Assembly: GCF_016808335.1 (NCBI RefSeq)
Contig: NC_053146.1
Span: forward strand, 27,248,938-27,312,937
DNA: 64,000 nt
Direction of reading: 5' to 3'
DNA from: Panicum virgatum
Taxonomy: Eukaryota > Streptophyta > Magnoliopsida > Poales > Poaceae
Shown: in pieces, positions 11,626-23,148 of the stretch
How positions within the stretch are numbered: the stretch's first letter is position 1
Layout: each line of letters starts with the position of its first letter
Program-made: the position numbers and the translations under genes
Notes under the pieces: model-generated
The model's input: the letters and a program-made list of their open reading frames with translations, nothing else
Databases searched by the model: none
What the model was told of the DNA's origin: nothing

Positions 11626-12140
11626 TCGGGGACTTAGCCACATTTTGATTTGGAACAGAGGGACGCCAACAGGCTGTCGAAATTTCAATCCGAGCCTGTG
11701 CCGCCGCCCGTTCTCCACACCGCCGCCGCCGTCCAGCCACGCTGCTGCCACCGTCCTCGAGCTCGAGCGGGATCCGCACCGCCGCCGCCATCCTCGAGCT
11801 CCAGCGGTGTCCGCGCCGCCGCCGCCGCCCTCTCCAATGGATCCGGTCGTCCGCGCCGCCTCCTCCTCCTCCACCCGCACCAGTGCCGCCACCGCCGTCC
11901 CCGCCACCACGCCGGTCTTGCCTCGACCTTCTGCGGGACCCGCACCGCCGCCGCCCCCCTCTCCTTCGGATCCCGTCCTCCACCCGCAACAGCGCCGCCG
12001 CCATCCTCCGCGCCGGGTCCTCCACAAGCTGGTCGTCCTCAAGCTCTCCGGACCCCCCGCAGCCACCGCCGCCCTCTCCTTTGTCGAGCCCGCGCCGTCG
12101 AGCCCCGGCCCCTCCACTGCGTGCTCCGTGACACAGTTTA
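11626..12140 (+). other. GC-rich leader exon of the second CACTA gene
   Basis: This is CCGCCGCC-rich sequence open in several frames on both strands, giving only low-complexity Pro/Ala/Arg translations. Its position after the TATA box and before an AT-rich intron-like stretch suggests a 5' untranslated first exon. No real protein is supported. Confidence 0.45.
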
Positions 12141-12159
12141 GGTTTTTTTCAATTTTTTT

Positions 12160-12770
12160 ACATAGAAATAAATGTGTCCTAGAATTCCTATATATATTTT
12201 TTACATAATTTCTAATATGTTGATAAATGTGTCCTAAAATTCCTAGAAATAATTCCTATAGTTATTTATTACTCTAAGAAATAATTTCTGTATATGTTGA
12301 TAAATATATCTTAGAATTTCTAGAAATAATTTTTATAGTTATTTATTAGTCTAAGAAATAATTTTTGTATATGTTGATAAATATATCTTTGAATTTCTAG
12401 AAATAATTCCTATAGTTATTTATTAGTCTAAGAAATAATTTCTAGATATGTTGATCCTAGAATTTCTAGAAATAATTCTTATATTTATTTATTAGTCTTA
12501 GAAATAATTTCTGTATGTGTTGAGAAATATATCTTAGAATTTCTATAAATAATTCTTATATTTATTATTAGTCTAAGAAATAATTTCTATATATGTTGAT
12601 AAATGTATCCTAGAATTCCTTGAAATAATTCCTATAGTTATTTATTAGTCTTACAAATAATTTTTATATATGTTGATAAATATAACTTAGAATTACTAGA
12701 AATAATATAGTTATTAATTAGTCTTATAAATAATTCCTATAATTATTTATTTGTCTTTGAAATAATTTGA
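12160..12770 (+). repeat. Tandem array, unit about 77 bp, AT-rich
   Basis: The phrase CTAGAAATAATT or close variants starts at 12243, 12320, 12397, 12466, 12543 and 12619, which gives spacings of 77, 77, 69, 77 and 76. Each unit also carries AAGAAATAATTTCTGTATATG. The array lies in the presumed first intron of the second CACTA gene. Confidence 0.85.
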
Positions 12771-12969
12771 AAGACTTTATTATTGTGTATATATATTAAT
12801 TGTGGACTTAAAGGACTTTATTGTTGTAGCCCTATATATAAGTTGTGGAATTAAGGATTTTAGCATTATTGACTTGAAAAATCTATTATTGTGTATATAT
12901 ATAAATTGTTGACTTTATTATTAGTTGCGAGGAGTTTATTGTGTATATGATTTTATTGTAATATTGTTG

Positions 12970-12993
12970 TATATATATATATATATATATATA
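12970..12993 (+). repeat. (TA)n microsatellite
   Basis: A run of about 12 TA dinucleotides lies in the presumed first intron of the CACTA Transposase_24/Ulp1 gene. Confidence 0.9.
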
Positions 12994-13116
12994 AATCTTC
13001 ACATGACACAACTAGTTTAATGTCGCATTCCGTTCACATCTCCCTTGCCGCATGCCGGCCATCGTATGACACGACTAAACTCATTTGGCCATCCTCGTTT
13101 AATGTAGAAGTTGTAA

Positions 13117-16100
13117 ATGTCTGATCCGTCGCCATCTTCCCCGCCAAGGGAAACGCCAATGACGCAAGAGGAGGAAATTCAACAACTCGCCTCTCAGATG
13201 GACTGGGGCGACGACGCGGGAGTTCAAAGTGGGGATGACGAAGGTCCCTGGGAAGGACAAGGGGCGTTCGTAGCAGGAGTGTGGTTGGATGCAATAGATC
13301 CACATCCGATCCCTCCAAGACAAAGGTTTTCATTGTCGGATTTTGATCCAAATTACGTTCCTAGTCCAGCTCGGGTAAGGACTTACAATGGAGCATTTAT
13401 TGTACATTTTCAAGAAAGATGCGTAATAAATTGATGAATTCGGGTACGATCCATGTAGGATGCTGCAACAGGAAGAAGTAGACATCGAGGCCAACATGCA
13501 AATGCAACAGAGGAAGAACTAGAAGGCAATGAAAGCTCTAGTCCGGAACCTCAAACTACTTCCTCTGGTAGCCAGAATAAAAGGAAACGGGGTTAGCGTG
13601 GAAGAAACAAATACCCCAAAGGACAATAGGTGGTCAATGTAGTTAGTGCAGCAGGCGAGCCCATAGGGCCTCCAGAGGTCTGTGCAAAGTTTAGGAACAC
13701 AATCGGTTCAATAATAAAGACACAGATGGTTTTGGATCCAACGATCCCCGATTGGCCAACAGTTCCTGAGGGAAGGAAGGAGGCGATGTGGCATATGTTG
13801 AGGCAAACCTTTATTTTGCCAAGAGGAACTCAAGATAGGGTGAGGCATTATGCTAGGAAGATGCTGGGTGAGAGTTTCCGACGGTGGAAGAGCGAACTCA
13901 ACACTAAGTATGTCAAAAAGGGCCGAACACCATTTGCGGATTACGTGGAAATCACTCAAGCACAATGGGAAGAGTTTGTTCGGCAAAAGGGCACCGAACA
14001 ATCTCTAGCGCTAAGCAAGAAAAATACTGATATGACATTGAGCAATGTACATAAAGTCCATCTTGGCCCGGGTGGATACCAAAGGAAGGCCGTTCAATGG
14101 CGGCGTGAAAGAGAGGCTGCAATAGCCGCTGGGCAACCAGACCTGTTTGAAGGCCTTACTGAGCGTGCCTGGTTCTGGCTTAAAGCCAGAAAGCCTAAGA
14201 TAGTGGAAGGCAAGCCACATTTTGACACACACGAGACTGAAGCCGTCGCACAAAAAATGTACGAACTTACCGAGCTTCAGAAACAAGAAAAGTTCAGCAT
14301 CAAGAGGGACAAGGACATGCTTAGTACAGCCATCGGGACCAAAGAGCACGGAGGCCGCATCAGAGGCGTGTCCTCAAAGTTGACCTTTAGGGATGGATTC
14401 GAGGAGGACCGCTCTACCTACAAGAGGCATGACCGCTACAAGGAAGAGATGATACAAGCGGCCAAGAAAGCAGCGGAATCAATGTTTAAGGAAATATTTG
14501 CAAAATCAGCAGAGCAGCAATCAGGGCAAATATGGATGAATCAGTTGCAATTGGGCCAGCAGCAATCCGGCTAGATGGTGACGATGCCCCCTCCGGTATT
14601 AGCAGCAGCGACTACGGCCTGTGCTCAGAGCAGTGTTGCCTCGACCACAGCACAACCATATCCGGTAGATTGCATCACAAATACGACTCCATGGATGCTG
14701 CTCTATCCAATAGGCAGAGCTGGAAAGACGAGGGAAGTTGCCAAGGCGAATGTGGATCCTGTTGCGGGTTTATTTGATGGAAAACCAATCCCGCCCCTAT
14801 ATGTGTGCGAGTGCAGGAGCTACTAAAAACAATCTACGAGGACAACTAGATAGACATCCCTACTTCGGATGGGAGGACCACGCTTGGAGAGTGCATTGGC
14901 ATCACCATTCTATGGCACAAATGAGATATCATACTGCTTGTTTCACCACAAGGGCCAGCACATCAGACTCGACCGGCTCTAGATTATCTACCAGCGGCCC
15001 CGTCACCGGCTCCAGGATCGCCGCCACCAGCTCCATCTTGACCACCACCAGCAGCTCCAGCTTCACCGCCCCCAGTAGCTCAAGATTCACCGCCACCAGC
15101 AGCTCCAGCTTCACCGGCCCCAGCAGCTCAAGCATCACCACCACGAGCGCACACAGCACCGGCTCAGCAACCACAACAACAACAACAACAAATACTTGGG
15201 TATGTACCACAAGTTATACGGTCATACCAGAAGGAGGACTCAGATATTGTAAATAAATGGCACGCCGCAAACACCAAGCAGAGGTCAAAGGAAAAGTCAT
15301 CGGATAAGGCACAAAGTCAAAAGATGTTTCAGATTCTAGTGCCGCCAGACGACCGGGTGTTTTCGTGCCCCGCACTGACCACGACTTCATTAGGAAAATT
15401 GGGGTCGATGACATAGCAGATTTACCTGATTGCCCGAAAAAATTTGAGTATCGTAAAGATTTTCTACCCCACTCTTTGTTGCAAGGCTGTCCAGGTTTTA
15501 TGAAAAGGATGCACACTTGGTACAGAAGGGCATGTAGACTTCAGCTCACAAGCATTTTGGCTAGGTACCCTCTGGAAATTTTTGGATTACGAATAGTGGG
15601 TATCACTGATATCATGTTCGATTTTGAAGACATCCAAGAAATGTTCCGCCTCAAAGAAATTAACGTAGAAATGGTCAGACTCTTGTGCATGTAAGTGTCG
15701 CATCCAAATTCATATCTTATATGCAATGGTCTATACTTATATATGCATACATATCTAATTAGTTGTGATATTTCGTTCTACAGGATGATGCAACGACAAG
15801 CCGATAAGACAGGAAGGAAGGTCGCGTTCCTTGACCCGTTAGCTATTGCTGAGAAGCGCCATTACGGCCCAATATTGTGGAACGACGACCACGATGATTT
15901 CAAAAACTGTAAATCGCGCAAGGAAATTAATGAAGTGCGGAAGTAGGAACATAGAAAAATCATTACGATAGTTGCTACGTACATATCACATCAGTTTCAA
16001 GAGTGGCAAGACAAGGATGTCATATGGGCACCATATAACTTTCATTAAGTGTAGTCTCAATGATTTGGTATAACATGCACTTCCTTCGAATATCTAACTA

Positions 16101-16857
16101 AGAAGTCATATATGTTTTTTTGCAGGAATCATTGGATTGTATTTATGATCATGCCAAAGCGTGGACGTATGCTAGTATTAGACTCCGCTGATTTCGATCT
16201 GAAGAGTTATAAGGAATTCGAGGGCATCCTCAACATGTTAGCAAAATCGTTATCCTATACTTTGACTTCATGCTGAATCTTGCATACATAAATAACTACT
16301 TATTCTTTTCTTTTTCTTAAAAAACAGGGCTTACAGGCACTACGTGCTCAAAGGAGGAGAACACCACCCCCCCCCCCCATAGGAAAAAAATATATTGATG
16401 CGCACACACTATCCATGCCACAAGCAGCCTTCAGGTTTCGTGTACTGTGGATACTACGTGTGCGAGCACATGAGGGAGTTCGAGAGGTACACAATAGATC
16501 CCGAACTGGTAAGCATCTACTCTTTGCTAGGATAGATGCATAACTGCATATTGTAAGTGTTTGCATCTAACACTTGGCTTAATTTTGGAATGGATTTCTT
16601 ATTTTTAGGATCAACGGCCACTCCACAATGATCCACTCCATGAGCAACAACTTCTTTTCATAGTCGATGATTTATGTCGCTTTATTTTGCATGAAGTGGT
16701 GGAGAATTTGTTCACCTTGAGCATGAATTATCAATTGACCCAAAATATGCAAGCCTCTGTCAGTGGGAAAATCAGGAACTTCGGGCTGGCTCTACTAGCA
16801 TTTCTCAATGTAAATGATGTTTGTACTCTACGCACTTTTATGATGGATGTAATCTAA
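13117..16857 (+). pseudogene. CACTA ORF2: Transposase_24 plus Ulp1-like C48 protease, decayed
   Basis: Probable exons are 13117-13374, 13459-15690, 15784-16044, 16135 to about 16235, about 16330-16508 and 16609-16857. An acidic N-terminus precedes a Transposase_24 (Ptta/En/Spm) region at 13630-14574. It includes EGRKEAMWHMLRQTF and RYKEEMIQAAKKAAESMF. A Pro/Ala/Gln-rich linker runs to about 15210. The C-terminal part is a Ulp1-like cysteine protease: His in NHWIVFMIM, Asp in LVLDSADF and Cys in VYCGYYVCE are all present. Damage includes TAG codons at 13594 and 13627, the stop at 14572, a frame change near 14815, a GT-to-TT donor at 16045 and a C-run near 16370 that breaks the frame. ORF2 proteins of this kind are known partners of TNP2 in grass CACTA elements. 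Confidence 0.85.
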
Positions 16858-17164
16858 TGATGCATGTAATGATACTTTTATATAATTTTATGTTGAATTT
16901 GTAATTAGTAATGTTTATGAAATATAATCATCATCGATCAAAAAAAAATCCTGAATCGAAATAGAATTGGCGAGAAACACAAATTTAAATAAAACAGAAA
17001 TAGAATTTTGAAAACCTAAATCGAATGGTGCAATTGCTTTACAGGTGAAAAATGAGCGGGAAATAAAAAATAGAATAATTAAATACAGAGAGAAATCTAT
17101 TATAATAAATTGGCGGGAAACAGAAATTTGAATGGAATTTTAAATTTTGGCTTGGCGGGACATG

Positions 17165-17365
17165 AATTTCAGGGGCAGCTCATGATTTGAGCCGCCCCTG
17201 TAAAAGGGTTTCCAGAAGCGGTTGGTGCCATGGCCCGCCCTTGGAAATTAATTTTCAGGGGCGGGCCCTATATCCGTCCCTATAAAACTTGATTTCTAGC
17301 TGCGTGAGATAGGGACGGGTGGCGCGCCCGTCCTTAAAAATGCCAATCTACCAGTCCCTATAAAC
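17165..17365. repeat. Right subterminal repeats of CACTA 1
   Basis: Several GGGGCGG / CCGCCCCT-type motifs, more diverged than at the left end, precede the terminal inverted repeat that ends at 17381. Confidence 0.8.
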
Positions 17366-17410
17366 ATTTTCTGCTATAGTGCTTGGTGGATTGACCTCCC
17401 CAACAGTGAT

Positions 17411-18200
17411 GCGTAAAAACATGTCACCAATAATTGTCACATCAGTGACCAAAAATTGGTGACCCGTATTTTTCGTGTCATTGATATAAGAGTATCTAGT
17501 AGCGGTTGCCACGCGGGTAGCTAGGGCACCATTTGGGAACGTTGGCAATGTTTTAAGTTGGACCACATGTTTTGTGCTGTTGTATATAATATGTAGCCTA
17601 GTTGGTTAGCTTGTCGCTATCTTTCTAGTTTCCGATCTTACTATCATCATGCACCCATGCGGTATCATCTCGACGCAGCGACCAACTGGTACTAACCAAC
17701 AGTCCCAAATCACGTGCATCTTTTAGTGTAGCTAGCTGTAGATTCGATGGAGATGCAGTCTGTGTAGTCTCTGTCTGCATTTACATCGTACCATTGCACG
17801 CGTGCTCTCTCTCCAGCTTCCATATGTTAAACGGTACATACCGTATGTAAAAGAGGTGCGCACCTCTATATAATATGTATTCGAGCTGTCGATTTCATAA
17901 TTATTATAAGTTCATAATGCTAGCACCCATTCCCATTTTGGAGAGAACAGATCTACTAATTGATCTTTTTATTCCGGTTAGTAAGAGGGATCTTAAACTA
18001 ATAAATAGATCTAGCAGCTAAAATCGATATTGAGCAATTGGAAAAATGGGGTCCATTGATATTCCTAGTACAGTAGATGCTATCACACATACAGTTATAC
18101 TCAATTCGATGGAATTGTTTGATCTTACATGAGATCCTGGAATATGGCAATATATGGTTCACGTAGACATCGTATATGTCATCCTAAGCTCATGGCAAAT
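17411..18200. other. Non-coding flank right of the solo LTR
   Basis: No gene is supported. A cluster of GTCACCAAT / ATTGGTGAC words at 17420-17465 forms short inverted repeats and may belong to an older unidentified element. Confidence 0.4.
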
Positions 18201-18204
18201 CAAA

Positions 18205-18480
18205 GGGTGTGTTTAGTTTATTTTGCAAAAAGATGTAAAGATGGCATTTGAAGTATTAAATGAAGTCTATTTGTAAATTTTTTTGCATAGATGGGTTGTA
18301 AATCGCGAGACGAATCTAATGATGCTAATTAATCCATGTTTAATTAATAATTAGCGGATGGTTACTGTAGCATCACTGTTGCAAATCATGGATTAAGTAG
18401 GCTCATTAGATTCGTCTCGCGATTTACAGTCCATCCATACAAAAAGTTTTGTAAATAAACTTCATTTAGTGCTTCAAATT
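18205..18480 (+). mobile_element. MITE-like element, right end decayed
   Basis: The element starts GGGTGTGTTTAG. It contains the paired block AATCGCGAGACGAATCTAAT (18301) and its reverse complement (about 18407-18426), so most of it is one large inverted repeat. The same block occurs in the MITE at 34632-34965. No clear duplication is seen because the right end has diverged. Confidence 0.6.
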
Positions 18481-19469
18481 AGTAAGATTCCGTTTCACTT
18501 TAATGCGTTTACGGTTTTTTTGTGTTTACATCTAAAGAACAGGGCCAAAGTCGAAATGCCGTCGATGATGCTATATACTGTGAAGGAGTCAATGATTCCA
18601 TTGTCACCTGTGGCGCGCCTGACAGTAAGCGTACGAGTGTTTCTGTGTTTGATAGGAATATATATATATTAATCATATCAGACAATAATGGGTGTGGTTT
18701 ATGTGGGCCGACAATAATAAATGTTTGGTAGGAGTATTAATCATATCAGACAATAATATTTGTTACCAATCAAACATCTCGCATCATGTGTGGTTTGTAC
18801 AAATACTCCGTAGTATAGTTGCGTCGGCTAGGATTTTTTCTTTTTGCCTACTCATGGAATTGTACAGACTGACATATTTGTCATAATATTTCTTGGATCT
18901 TAAGGACTCAATAAATGTTTGTTTTTTCTCTTACATTCCCGCTCTATCCTAAATACAAAGCTCTTTTAATTTTATGATAAGCTTAAACTATCTCAAATTT
19001 TACCAATTTTATGAATGTATAAACTTCATGTGACCAAACATGTATACTATGAAGATATATTTCATGATGAATCTCAGAAACTTATTTGGTATTTTAAGTA
19101 TTTTTCTTGTATTAAACTTAATATGGTTTTAGTTCAGTCGAAGCTAAGGGAGCTATCTTTTTAGGCACAAGGAGTGTCATTGGAGGTTGGAGATGATATG
19201 GGGGTATTTTTTTTTAACGGGAATAGGAGGTGAACTCAATCATTACCTATGAAAACATATATTTACTGTGTACAAAAAGTCCCGGACCAAGTTCAGATCC
19301 TACTATAAAAACATTTACAAACTACTCAGCCAAGTTTAACAACCGTGGAACACTTGGTTTAGCTCACCTAAATGAAACCAACGGCATTGTATATATGCTT
19401 TATTTCCATATGTATGTATATATGTTTTATTTCCATATGATTTAATTTTGTATGCATAATTACTTGTAT
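18481..19469. other. Non-coding, no gene seen
   Basis: This is AT-rich sequence. A 22-base word beginning ATTAATCATATCAG is repeated directly at 18669 and 18736. A weak Stowaway-like segment lies near 18955-19170. No ORF has support. Confidence 0.4.
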
Positions 19470-19472
19470 TTA

Positions 19473-19702
19473 GGCCATGTTTAGTTCTAAAAAAATTTCA
19501 AGATTCCCCATCACATCGAATTTTTAGACACATGCATGAAGCATTAAATGTAGTTTAAAAAATAATCAATTGTACAATTTAGCTATAAATGATGAGATGA
19601 ATCTTTTGAGCCTAATTAGTCCATAATTAGACACTAATTACCAAATAAAAACGTAAGTGCTACAGTAGCCAAACCAAAAAAATTCACGAACTAAACATGC
19701 CC
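19473..19702 (+). mobile_element. MITE, PIF/Harbinger type (TTA duplication)
   Basis: The ends are GGCCATGTTTAGTTC and, inverted, GGGCATGTTTAGTTC. TTA flanks both sides (19470-19472 and 19703-19705). The core contains GAATCTTTTGAGCCTAATTAG, shared with the copy at 50906-51250. The element is 230 bp. Confidence 0.85.
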
Positions 19703-19779
19703 TTATGAAACATATTCCAGATCAATAGTGAACTAGCTTGATAGATCAAAATTACCAGAAATACAATTTTTTTAAAAAA

Positions 19780-19989
19780 TCGAGAAATATATTTAAAATG
19801 TTTAAATTTAAATCATTGAAATTTTTGGCGGGGCAGATCCTTATAGGGGCGGGTCACCCCAAACCTGCCCCCAGAAATCCTTTTTCAGAGACGGATTATC
19901 CCTTAACCTACCTTTAGAATCCACTTTCAACTGTGTGTCACCCTTCACCCGCCGCTGAAAATTCATTTTCAGAGACGGTTCACCTAGTG
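19780..19989. mobile_element. Fragment of a CACTA end related to CACTA 1
   Basis: GGGGCGGGTCACCCC, CACCCGCCGCTGAAAA and a segment like the one before the right repeats of CACTA 1 (GAAATTTTTGGCGGGGC versus AAATTTTGGCTTGGCGGG) are present. The segment stops at CCTAGTG, whose reverse complement starts CACTAGG, so 19989 may be the old terminus. No matching left end or duplication was found. Confidence 0.5.
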
Positions 19990-20492
19990 CACTTCAGTCT
20001 TGCGCTTTTTGTCCTTATGTTTGTTTTTCTTGCCTTCCCCATGCGGTTTCGGATCATAGGGTGTTCCGGGTATCCTGGCCCTAGCATCTTCCATCTTGGG
20101 GCCGGTTGTCGTTCGATTGTCAGTGTGGGGGGTGACTGTCATGACAGCGATTCTCTGTGTGGGGTAGACTGTCAAGACAGAGATAGTAATTCTCACGTGC
20201 TCGGTTGTCTGTTGTTGTCAGACCCGTACATCGGTGCAAACAGCGTAACTGCACCGTTCCTCAAAAATCTGAGGGCCCCCCAAATCTGTAGTTAGCCCAT
20301 TTTAAGTGTAGGACTGTAAGCTAATTGTTTGATGGGAGACTAGCACTAGCGACTTGCTCGCCGCCGGCGGCAAGCCCGCGACGGAGGCACACAGCGATCC
20401 TTCACATTTAATCGATCACCACAGCAACACGATCGTGAGGCACTACTACCGAACTAGCCTATGATCCCCCATATCTACCCCGGTCGTCGTTG
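19990..20492. other. Unassigned sequence, possible minus-strand coding remnant
   Basis: A 70-codon minus-strand frame (20196-19984) has a Lys/Arg-rich C-terminus, but no family is recognised. The rest shows GC-rich patches and no supported gene. Confidence 0.25.
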
Positions 20493-21330
20493 AGGCACTA
20501 CTACTGTTATGCATTAGTCTTGGATGGAGCTACCAACCAGAATAAAAAAAACTACTACAATCTCACGCCATTCGGCTACCCATTGGACCCAGGCAGTAAC
20601 GTTCCTAGTGGGTTGTCATATATGCCATAGCATACCTAAAATTCTAATCTAAGATTATTAGCCATACAATTAAGAGCTCATTACCAAGTAAAATATATAT
20701 GTTATACTGAATTATATATAAAAAAATGTTATGGCATACCCTTCTCCAAATCCTAGGTACGCTACTGGACCCAGGACAAAGCCACCCGCCGAGATAAATA
20801 ATTTTATCCTGATGGGTGGCTCCAACCAGAACAAAAAGCAGTGCATTTAGTCCTGGTTGGAGCCATCCACCGGGAGAAAATTATTTGTCCAGGTGGGTGG
20901 CTCCAACCTGGACTAAAACAAGTGCTTTTTGTCCCGAGCTAAGCCAAGAATCGGGACTAAAACTAACATTTTTTCCGTATATCTCCATCTACTTATCTCC
21001 ATCCTCTCGCCCTCTCCATCTCAATCACTCTGATCCTCTATCTTTTGGTCAGGAATGACAGAGCCAGGCGGAGCAATTGGCAAGGCTAGGGGTGGCACAG
21101 CCGGCCGGAGCTGGCCACCTGGTCGGCCCCCCGGACGACGAGCCTGGCGAGCAGCGCTGCGCGAGGCTGTGGCAAGCAGCACCGCGCGGCGGCAGCAGGT
21201 CGGGTCCACAGCGACCCGTGCCCGGGGCAAACGGAGGCGGCTCGGGCCGCGGCAAGCAGGGCCTCGTGATGGCGGTGGATCGAGCCCGCAGCGAGCTACG
21301 GCTGGGGGAGCGGCGATGGGTCGAACCTAC

Positions 21331-21788
21331 TGTTGGGTTGTGCCCTTAAGCCAATCACTCGTGGGCTGGATATGATCCGAGTAGGATTAGAACCCTAATG
21401 GGCTTCCGATATGACAGCCCATTAGCAGGGTCTATAAACAGAGGGGCGGGGCTGTGGGCGCCATAAGCTACACGTGACAATCCCTAGCCGCCCCCCTCTA
21501 CCTCTCCACGAAACCCTAGCCGCGTGCGTAGTGCTAGAACACCAGCGCACGGCGTTCCCGCCCCGTACGTGTGGACTCCGAGGAGGCGCCGCTGCGTTGC
21601 TGTGGTGTTGATCAGCGGAATTAGGAGGAGGAACCACAAGTTGCGATCTACTTCCTCTTCATCGACGCGCGCCTACGTTGGACAAGTCTCCTCCAACGCA
21701 TCTTCCGCTGCACTGCGCGTCGAGGGGTAACGCTCCATGATCATCTGCTTGCTTGAGATCCTTATCGCTAGCGTAACATTTCCTAACA
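21331..21788 (+). repeat. 5' LTR of copia 1
   Basis: The LTR starts TGTTGGGTTGTGCCC, ends TTTCCTAACA, and contains TATAAACAG near 21432. It is 458 bp. Confidence 0.95.
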
Positions 21789-21789
21789 G

Positions 21790-21800
21790 TGGTACCAGAG
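21790..21800 (+). other. Primer-binding site of copia 1
   Basis: TGGTACCAGAG follows the 5' LTR by one base. It matches the initiator-Met tRNA type PBS (TGGTATCAGAG) with one difference. Confidence 0.85.
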
Positions 21801-23148
21801 GGATCATGTTTAGCTTTTGGTCTGGATGTGCATATAGAGATATGCTTTGTTTAGGGTTTTGCAATCGGTTCATATGAGATGTATAGATTGATGCACGGTG
21901 TGGGATTGGTACGAGTTGAATGCATCACGATGACTGTAGATTGGTTCGTGTTCTTTCTCTATTGTGCGCTCGACTTGCCCATACCGGCTAATCTAGGCTA
22001 ACTGTGCAAACGAGAAGAGATTGAGCCGACATATCTAACTCGTGTGATGCGATCTTCTTCGATGTACCGATCGCGATAGTCAATGTGATTGACTAGTGAA
22101 AATAAGGGAAATTGTGAATGCCCAGATTGGTTTGATTGGATTAATCTGATGAGATTTTCATAGCAATTCTATAGATGTGATCTATGTTTGTTGATAGTCT
22201 GTTGATAGCGGCTTTTTCATACCCCTACGGTAGAATACATTCTATGTTTAACTTGTTTTTGTAGGGTATGATGTGAATGGTATGGCCTCAATATCATGTG
22301 ATGATCTGTGTGTAATGAATTTTGTGACCTGCATGTCACCTGTTAACACAACCGGGTTGAGGTTGTCCCATTATTGTATAATGGCCTATGTGTCGACATG
22401 TGATGCTTGTTCTCCTCATGTAATTTACTTTGCTAGCTATTAGATGTAGTAGCTTAGTATTCTTTTTCATGGAGGCTTCAAGCATAATGGCGATGATGAT
22501 CACCATGGAGGTAGGAGTGATGGCGATGGAGATCACCGTGGAACCATGGAGATGGAGACCACTATGATTCAAATGGCCATACTATTCACAATATAATATG
22601 ATTATATGCCTGTGATGTTTATTTTTCTGTCTTACTATTCTTTCATATTTTCATATGGTTGATATACTTTTGTCATGATAGAATAGCTTCCCTTAGAAAA
22701 GTTGAGTTAACTAGATGCCTTTACCAAAAGCTGCAACTATTAGATTTTGATCGTTGCGTGGTAGGTTTGCCAAAGTAGGGTGCCATCAACAGTCATAATA
22801 AATGGGGTGGATGTTGGACATTCACACGCATAGTTTTGGTTACTTAACATAGCTATCAAAATGGTTTTGGGCTATAGGCATATTGTTGGAGCCGGGGCAT
22901 AGGATGCCACCCAATGAACAAGAGTCACATAGGGATGTGATTAACAAGTTTGTTGTTTACCTACATCACTAATTTTCTAGCAGTGAAGCCAAAGCTCACT
23001 AGGAGTTTAGTGAATATGGATCTTGGTCCCCTATATGTCGTTACAGGGAAGACGATGTTGATATAGTGGGAGTGTCTTTTATTAAATTTGTTAATAGAAA
23101 AATTACATAAACTTAGTGCTGAAACTTTGCATATTTGTTTTGTAGATT

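Larger units (their letters stand above)
4436..17381 (+). mobile_element. CACTA (En/Spm) DNA transposon, 12.9 kb, degenerate
   Basis: The left terminus is CACTACTACAGAAATG and the reverse complement of the right terminus is CACTATAGCAGAAAATG. The 3-bp duplication CTT flanks both ends (4433-4435 and 17382-17384), as expected for CACTA transposition. Both ends carry many copies of a GGGGCGGGTG / CACCCGCCCC subterminal motif. Inside are a TNP2-type transposase remnant (5504-8775, +), an unrecognised gene on the opposite strand (9251-10255, -) and a Transposase_24/Ulp1 gene remnant (13117-16857, +). All three contain nonsense codons, so the copy is not autonomous now, although it keeps the gene set of an autonomous ancestor plus one. 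Confidence 0.95.
4229..17405 (+). mobile_element. Solo LTR split by a CACTA element
   Basis: The left end reads TGTTGGGGGAGTGACC and the right end reads GACCTCCCCAACA, so the ends are inverted TG...CA. The 5-bp sequence GTGAT occurs immediately outside both ends (4224-4228 and 17406-17410). Removing the CACTA (4436-17381) and one copy of its CTT duplication leaves an LTR of about 228 bp. It has a TATATATAG box near 4350. No internal domain is present, so this is a solo LTR left by recombination between two LTRs. The lineage is not determinable from so short an LTR. Confidence 0.88.

Noticed and set aside
11570..12208. Overlapping ORFs of 80-212 codons on both strands in GC-rich sequence
   Set aside because: All are low-complexity Pro/Ala/Arg translations of CCG repeats. 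Several frames are open at once, and there is no family motif or conserved start.
18669..18758. 22-bp direct repeat as a target-site duplication
   Set aside because: It is too long for any known duplication, and the 45 bases between have no element-like ends.
20438..20450. Alternative left end of the second CACTA (AGG + CACTACTACC)
   Set aside because: The subterminal-like word follows the CACTA at 20496, not this one, so 20496 is preferred. The alternative cannot be fully excluded.
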